A stretch of 64,000 nt of DNA from Pseudomonadota bacterium (GTDB lineage: Bacteria > Pseudomonadota > Alphaproteobacteria > Rhizobiales > Beijerinckiaceae): contig JAEWKH010000011.1 in assembly GCA_023386155.1 (NCBI GenBank), forward strand, positions 17,384 through 81,383. Direction: 5' to 3'. Made by a program: the position numbers and the translations under genes. Positions 60,137-64,000 of the stretch are shown here, in pieces; position 1 is the first letter of the stretch; the number at the start of each line of letters is the position of its first letter. The notes below the pieces were generated by a model, which saw nothing but the letters and a program-made list of their open reading frames with translations, was not told where the DNA came from and ran no database searches.

Positions 60137-61486
60137 ATGAGCGATTTTGATCTCGTCCTTCGCGGCAACATAGTTCTCACAGACCGGATCATCGAGGACG
60201 GCTATGTCGCCGTCTCAGGTGGAAAGGTTGCGGCCTTCGGCACGGGCGCGCCGCCTTCGGCCCGCGAGTCCCAGGACTTCCGCGGCCAGTGGATCATTCC
60301 CGGCGTCATCGACGGGCAGGTTCACTCCGGCAGCCAAGCCAATCACGAAGGCATCGGCATGTGCTCGCGCGCCGCGGCAGCAGGCGGCGTGACAGTCATG
60401 GTCGACATGCCCTACGACGAGCCGGAGCCCGTTACAAATTCTAACCTGTTCAATGAGAAGGTCGCTACGGTCCAACGTGACGCCCACGTCGATGTGGCGC
60501 TCTATGCCACAATCACGGTTGAGAACGGTCTAGATGCGATCCCGGGTCTGGTCGATGCGGGCGCGTGCGCATTCAAGTTCTCGACCTTCGAGGCGAATCC
60601 CACCCGCTTCCCGAGAGTCGGGGACGACACGATCTACGAGGCGTTCAAGCGCCTTGCCCCGACGGGCCTGCTCTGCGGCGTTCACAACCAGGATCAAGAA
60701 ATGACGAGGCGCAACATCGCCCGTCTCGTCGAGGCCGGCGACACCGGGCCCGATGCTTTCGGTCGCGCTCACACGCCGCTGATCGAAAACCTTGCCACCG
60801 CGCGCATCTACGAGATTGGTGCCGAGACAGGCGCGCGCGCTCACGCCGTCCACGTCTCGACCTCGCGCGGGTTCGAGATCGCCAACATGTACAAGCGGGC
60901 GGGCTACAAGGCGTCCATCGAGAGCTGCGTGCAATATCTCATGCTGAATGCCGAAGAGCATGTTCCTCGCTTTGGCGCGAAGGTGAAGCACTATCCCCCA
61001 ATTCGCTCGAAGGCCGAGACAGAACTTCTATGGAGCCATATCGCGGCAGGGCATTGCGATTTCGTGTCCTCCGATCACGTCTCGTGGGGGCTTGAGAAGA
61101 AAGGTGATCCGAACGTCTTCAAGAACACCTCGGGCGGCCCGGGCATCGAAACCCTGCTGCCGGCCTTCTGGACAGGCTGCGACGAACACGGCATCTCGCC
61201 GACCATGGTGGTCAAGCAGCTCTGCGAAGGGCCGGCCAAGGCGTTCCTCCTTGCCGACAAGGGCCGTCTCGAGTCGGGCGCTGACGCGGATATCGTCGTG
61301 CTGGAGCCCGGCCGCTTCCGGTTTGATCCGTCGAAGAGCCTCTCCGCCGTCAAGTGGAGTTCTTTCGAGGGGCGTGAGTTCACCGTTCGCGTGGCGGCGA
61401 CCTACGTGCGTGGCGCACTTGCCTGGGATGGAACGGCCATCCGCAACAAGGCTGGCGACGGCCGCTTCCTCCGCCCAGCGGCATAG
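60137..61486 (+). CDS. Dihydroorotase/allantoinase-like amidohydrolase with altered metal site
   Basis: 449 residues from ATG 60137. The cyclic-amidohydrolase core is recognisable: Lys147 (CAFKFSTFE), His183 (GVHNQDQ), His239 (AVHVSTSRG) and Asp313 (VSSDHVSW). The first HxH motif reads Gln61-Val-His63 (IDGQVHSGS), so one metal ligand is Gln. The enzyme may still be active with one or two metals, or have different specificity from the dihydropyrimidinase-like enzyme at 53.2 kb. It has its own LysR-controlled promoter. Confidence 0.88.
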   Translation: MSDFDLVLRGNIVLTDRIIEDGYVAVSGGKVAAFGTGAPPSARESQDFRGQWIIPGVIDGQVHSGSQANHEGIGMCSRAAAAGGVTVMVDMPYDEPEPVTNSNLFNEKVATVQRDAHVDVALYATITVENGLDAIPGLVDAGACAFKFSTFEANPTRFPRVGDDTIYEAFKRLAPTGLLCGVHNQDQEMTRRNIARLVEAGDTGPDAFGRAHTPLIENLATARIYEIGAETGARAHAVHVSTSRGFEIANMYKRAGYKASIESCVQYLMLNAEEHVPRFGAKVKHYPPIRSKAETELLWSHIAAGHCDFVSSDHVSWGLEKKGDPNVFKNTSGGPGIETLLPAFWTGCDEHGISPTMVVKQLCEGPAKAFLLADKGRLESGADADIVVLEPGRFRFDPSKSLSAVKWSSFEGREFTVRVAATYVRGALAWDGTAIRNKAGDGRFLRPAA

Positions 61487-61488
61487 CC

Positions 61489-62733
61489 GTGAGCATCAAC
61501 TCCGACCGCCTGTGGGCGCGCATCGAGGCACTGTCACGTATCACCGATCCTGACCGTCCGTGGACCCGTCGCTCGTTCTCGCCCCTCTTCCTGAAGGGGC
61601 GGGAATGGCTCGCCAGCGAGTTCCGCCGCGGCGGGCTCGCAACGTCGATCGATGCCGGCGGCAACCTTGTTGGTCGCCTTGCCGGATCCGACCCGAACCT
61701 GAAGCCGATTGTCGTCGGCTCGCACTCGGACACGGTGCCGTCCGGCGGCCGGTATGACGGCATCCTCGGCGTTCTTGCCGGTCTCGAAGTGGCGCAGAGC
61801 CTCGCCGAACGCGGCGAGCGCCTGCGTCATCCGCTCGAGGTCTATGACTTCCTGGCCGAGGAGCCGAGCGAGTTCGGCCTGTCGTGCATCGGCAGCAGGG
61901 CTCTTGCCGGAATGCTGTCCGATGGCATGATGGATCTCAGGCGGCCTGACGGCATGACCTTGAGGGAAGGACTTGCCTATGTTGGCGGAGATCCCGAGAA
62001 CTTGGCCTCGGCCAGACGTTCCTCCGGTGACACGGCCGCCTATGTCGAGGTGCATATCGAGCAAGGTCGGGTGCTCGAGCAGGAAGGCATCGCGATCGGG
62101 ATTGTCACGGATATCGTCGGTATTCATCGGGAGCGCATTACGGTCGTGGGTCGGGCCGATCACGCGGGCGCGACTCCGATGCCTCTGCGGTCGGATGCAC
62201 TCGTCGGTGCCGCGCGCATTGTCGAAACGGTGCATGCCTGCGCTTTAGCGCTGTCGGATGGCGACAAGCCACTCGTCGCCACGATTGGAAAACTGGATGT
62301 GCGTCCGAACGCGGCCAATGCCGTCCCGGGCGAAGTCGAGATGGTTCTCGAAGTACGGTGCGGCGACGAAGCCGCGACCCGCACCTTCTCCACGACTCTG
62401 ATCGAAGAGATCCGTCCTTCGCTCGCGGCACTCGGACTCGAAGTCCTGGTCGAGCCCCTGAGTCACGCTTCGCCGACTCCCTGTGCTCCGGTCGTGCGCG
62501 ACGCGATCAGGGCTGCGGCAGCGTCTCTCGGGCTATCGTCCCGAGACATGCCGAGCGGGGCGGGACACGATGGCGTGTTCGTCTCGCGGACCGGCCCGAT
62601 CGGAATGATCTTCGTGCCTTGCCGTGACGGCCGCAGCCACGCGCCGGAGGAAGCGATCGAGCCGCATCAGGCCGCCGACGGTGCCCGTATTCTCTTCGAG
62701 ACCGTGCGCCGGCTCGATGCAATCCTCGGGTGA
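61489..62733 (+). CDS. N-carbamoyl-L-amino acid / allantoate amidohydrolase (M20 family)
   Basis: 414 residues, GTG start three bases after the previous stop. M20 carbamoylase motifs: GSHSDTVPSGGRYDGILGVLAGLE, FLAEEPSEFGLSCIGSRAL, EVHIEQGRVLE, ADHAGATPMPLRSDAL and GAGHDGVFVS. It hydrolyses the N-carbamoyl or ureido group released by hydantoinase-type enzymes, giving an amino acid, CO2 and ammonia. It follows the amidohydrolase as the next logical step. Confidence 0.92.
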   Translation: MSINSDRLWARIEALSRITDPDRPWTRRSFSPLFLKGREWLASEFRRGGLATSIDAGGNLVGRLAGSDPNLKPIVVGSHSDTVPSGGRYDGILGVLAGLEVAQSLAERGERLRHPLEVYDFLAEEPSEFGLSCIGSRALAGMLSDGMMDLRRPDGMTLREGLAYVGGDPENLASARRSSGDTAAYVEVHIEQGRVLEQEGIAIGIVTDIVGIHRERITVVGRADHAGATPMPLRSDALVGAARIVETVHACALALSDGDKPLVATIGKLDVRPNAANAVPGEVEMVLEVRCGDEAATRTFSTTLIEEIRPSLAALGLEVLVEPLSHASPTPCAPVVRDAIRAAAASLGLSSRDMPSGAGHDGVFVSRTGPIGMIFVPCRDGRSHAPEEAIEPHQAADGARILFETVRRLDAILG

Positions 62734-62737
62734 TGTC

Positions 62738-63409
62738 ATGGAATGGGCGACAGCCGATCTGACCGATCGAAATCTTTACAAACTTCTGGTGAACACGGTC
62801 GTTCCGCGGCCCATCGCCCTCGTCACCACGGTCGACGGGGACGGCAATGTAAACGCCGCGCCATTCAGCTTCTTCAATGTCTTCAGCCATGCCCCGCCGC
62901 TCGTCGTCCTGGGAATCGAAGGTAGAGAGCCGGCAGAGCGGCCGCTGAAGGATACGATGCGCAACATCCGCGCGACGGGGAGCTTCGTGGTCAACCTGGT
63001 TGACCGGGCTCTCGTGGAAGCGATGACGATCTGCGCCATCGATCTTCCGTCCGAGATCGACGAGCTCGCCGCCGCCGGGCTGGCATCGGCCCCGAGCAAG
63101 AAGGTCGCCGCGCCACGGATTGCCGCGTCGCCCGTACAGCTTGAATGCCGCGAGACCGTATCTCTGTCGCTTGGAACGCGCCATCGCAACCTCGTCGTGG
63201 GCGAGATCGTCCGCATTCACATCCGCGATGGCCTGGTGGACGATAAGTTCCACGTCGACATCGATGCTCTGGATCTTGTCGGCCGCCTGCACGGAGCCGA
63301 CTGGTATGTCACGACGCGCGACCGCTTTCAGGTGCCGCGCCAAAGCTACGACACGTTGCGCGCGCAGCAGCAGGGAATGCGGGCAGGCAAGGACAAAGGT
63401 GAACCATGA
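62738..63409 (+). CDS. Flavin reductase-like FMN-binding protein
   Basis: 223 residues from ATG 62738. The DIM6/NTAB flavin-reductase fold is visible in the opening LYKLLVNTVVPRPIALVTTVDGDGNVNAAPFSFFNVFSHAPPLVVLGI and the later GSFVVNLVD. Such proteins reduce FMN for a partner monooxygenase or bind flavin themselves. No monooxygenase gene is in view, though one could lie beyond the window. It overlaps the racemase gene by four bases. Confidence 0.88.
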   Translation: MEWATADLTDRNLYKLLVNTVVPRPIALVTTVDGDGNVNAAPFSFFNVFSHAPPLVVLGIEGREPAERPLKDTMRNIRATGSFVVNLVDRALVEAMTICAIDLPSEIDELAAAGLASAPSKKVAAPRIAASPVQLECRETVSLSLGTRHRNLVVGEIVRIHIRDGLVDDKFHVDIDALDLVGRLHGADWYVTTRDRFQVPRQSYDTLRAQQQGMRAGKDKGEP

Positions 63410-64000
63410 GCGGCACGATTTATGTCATCAACCCAAATTCCAACGAAGCCGTTACGGCCGGCATAGACGCTGCCGTGGACCCACTCCGTTCCACCGATGG
63501 CCCTGCGATCGCTTGCGTAACCCTTCGTAAAGGGCCTCCCGGAATCCAGTCCCAGCGTGATGTGGATGGGATTGTCGGCCCGCTCCTGAAGCAAGCGGCG
63601 TTGCTCGAGGACGAGGCGGCAGCCTTCGTCGTGGCCTGCTTCTCCGATCCTGGCATGTATGCCCTGCGCGAGCAGAGCGCGCGGCCTGTTCTGGGCATTG
63701 CCGAGGGCGGCGTTCTGACGGCTCTGACGCTCGGCCAGCGGTTCGGCGTCATCGCGATCCTGCCAACCTCGATCCCGCGACATCTTCGCTACTTCGGCGC
63801 CATGGGCGTGCTCGACCGCTTCGCTGCCGACCTGTCCATCGGCTTGACCGTCGCTGAACTGTCGGACGGCTCCCGCACGCTCGAGCGCATGATCGCAGCG
63901 GGTCGGACCCTCCGGGACACCCACGGCGCCGATGTCCTCGTCATGGGATGCGCGGGCATGGCCCGCTTCCGCGAGACGCTGGAGCAGGAGCTCGGAATCC
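63406..64000 (+). CDS. Asp/Glu/hydantoin racemase (partial, 3' end outside window)
   Basis: 198 codons are visible. The start IYVINPNSNEAVTAGID is typical of hydantoin racemases. Two catalytic cysteines are in place: Cys78 (VVACFSDPG) and Cys182 (VMGCAGM). It racemises 5-substituted hydantoins so that both enantiomers can enter the hydantoinase/carbamoylase route. The last residues are cut by the window edge. Confidence 0.92.
   Translation, partial: MSGTIYVINPNSNEAVTAGIDAAVDPLRSTDGPAIACVTLRKGPPGIQSQRDVDGIVGPLLKQAALLEDEAAAFVVACFSDPGMYALREQSARPVLGIAEGGVLTALTLGQRFGVIAILPTSIPRHLRYFGAMGVLDRFAADLSIGLTVAELSDGSRTLERMIAAGRTLRDTHGADVLVMGCAGMARFRETLEQELGI

Overview
The window is about 64 kb of GC-rich DNA with short intergenic gaps. 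Several traits point to a Hyphomicrobiales alphaproteobacterium, possibly Methylobacteriaceae or a Microvirga-like genus: the phoR-pstSCAB-phoU-phoB order, a GcrA cell-cycle regulator, argD-argF-hslO, HWE-type histidine kinases and dispersed palindromic repeats. The genus is an inference.

The first 22 kb is mostly conserved core: a partial lytic transglycosylase, a BtuF-like binding protein facing CobU, an HWE kinase, a membrane protein of the lysylphosphatidylglycerol synthase type, and the complete phosphate regulon with a three-repeat Pho box. It continues with gcrA, the argD-argF-hslO operon, argE, a secreted RTX protein, apaG, a double-domain dCTP deaminase and a tRNA-Gly(CCC).

From 22 to 43 kb lies a catabolic island of two divergent operons around 30.1-30.3 kb. 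The leftward operon has nine genes: crotonase, crotonase-like, DUF35, thiolase-like, SDR, MaoC, acyl-CoA dehydrogenase, PRISE-like reductase and cyclase. The rightward operon encodes a branched-chain-type ABC transporter, an acyl-CoA dehydrogenase, a TetR regulator, an acyl-CoA ligase, two CaiB transferases, a dienoyl-CoA-reductase-like SDR, a thioesterase and a second copy of the binding protein. Together they look like uptake, CoA activation and side-chain or ring degradation of an unidentified organic acid. Matching TetR-type operators sit inside both divergent promoters. A decayed IS630 transposase fragment marks the right edge.

From 43.4 to 49.7 kb is a tight run: an IorAB-type molybdenum hydroxylase, a monoheme cytochrome c, an FccB flavoprotein and SoxXYZA. 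It has no soxB or soxCD, and SoxY has an unusual C-terminus. A cation/proton antiporter with a cyclic-nucleotide-binding tail follows.

From 52 kb to the end is a hydantoin or ureide utilisation region. A leftward operon holds a polar amino-acid-type ABC transporter, a dihydropyrimidinase-like enzyme and a FAD oxidoreductase. A rightward set holds DUF917, an amidohydrolase, an N-carbamoyl amidohydrolase, a flavin reductase and a hydantoin racemase cut by the window end. A LysR gene lies between them. Three promoters share one operator module with identical geometry: palindrome, 15 nt, an AGCATGA box, then exactly 78 nt to the start codon.

A dispersed two-palindrome intergenic element occurs in both orientations at 6.7, 21.9 and 50.0 kb, with a half copy at 4.1 kb.
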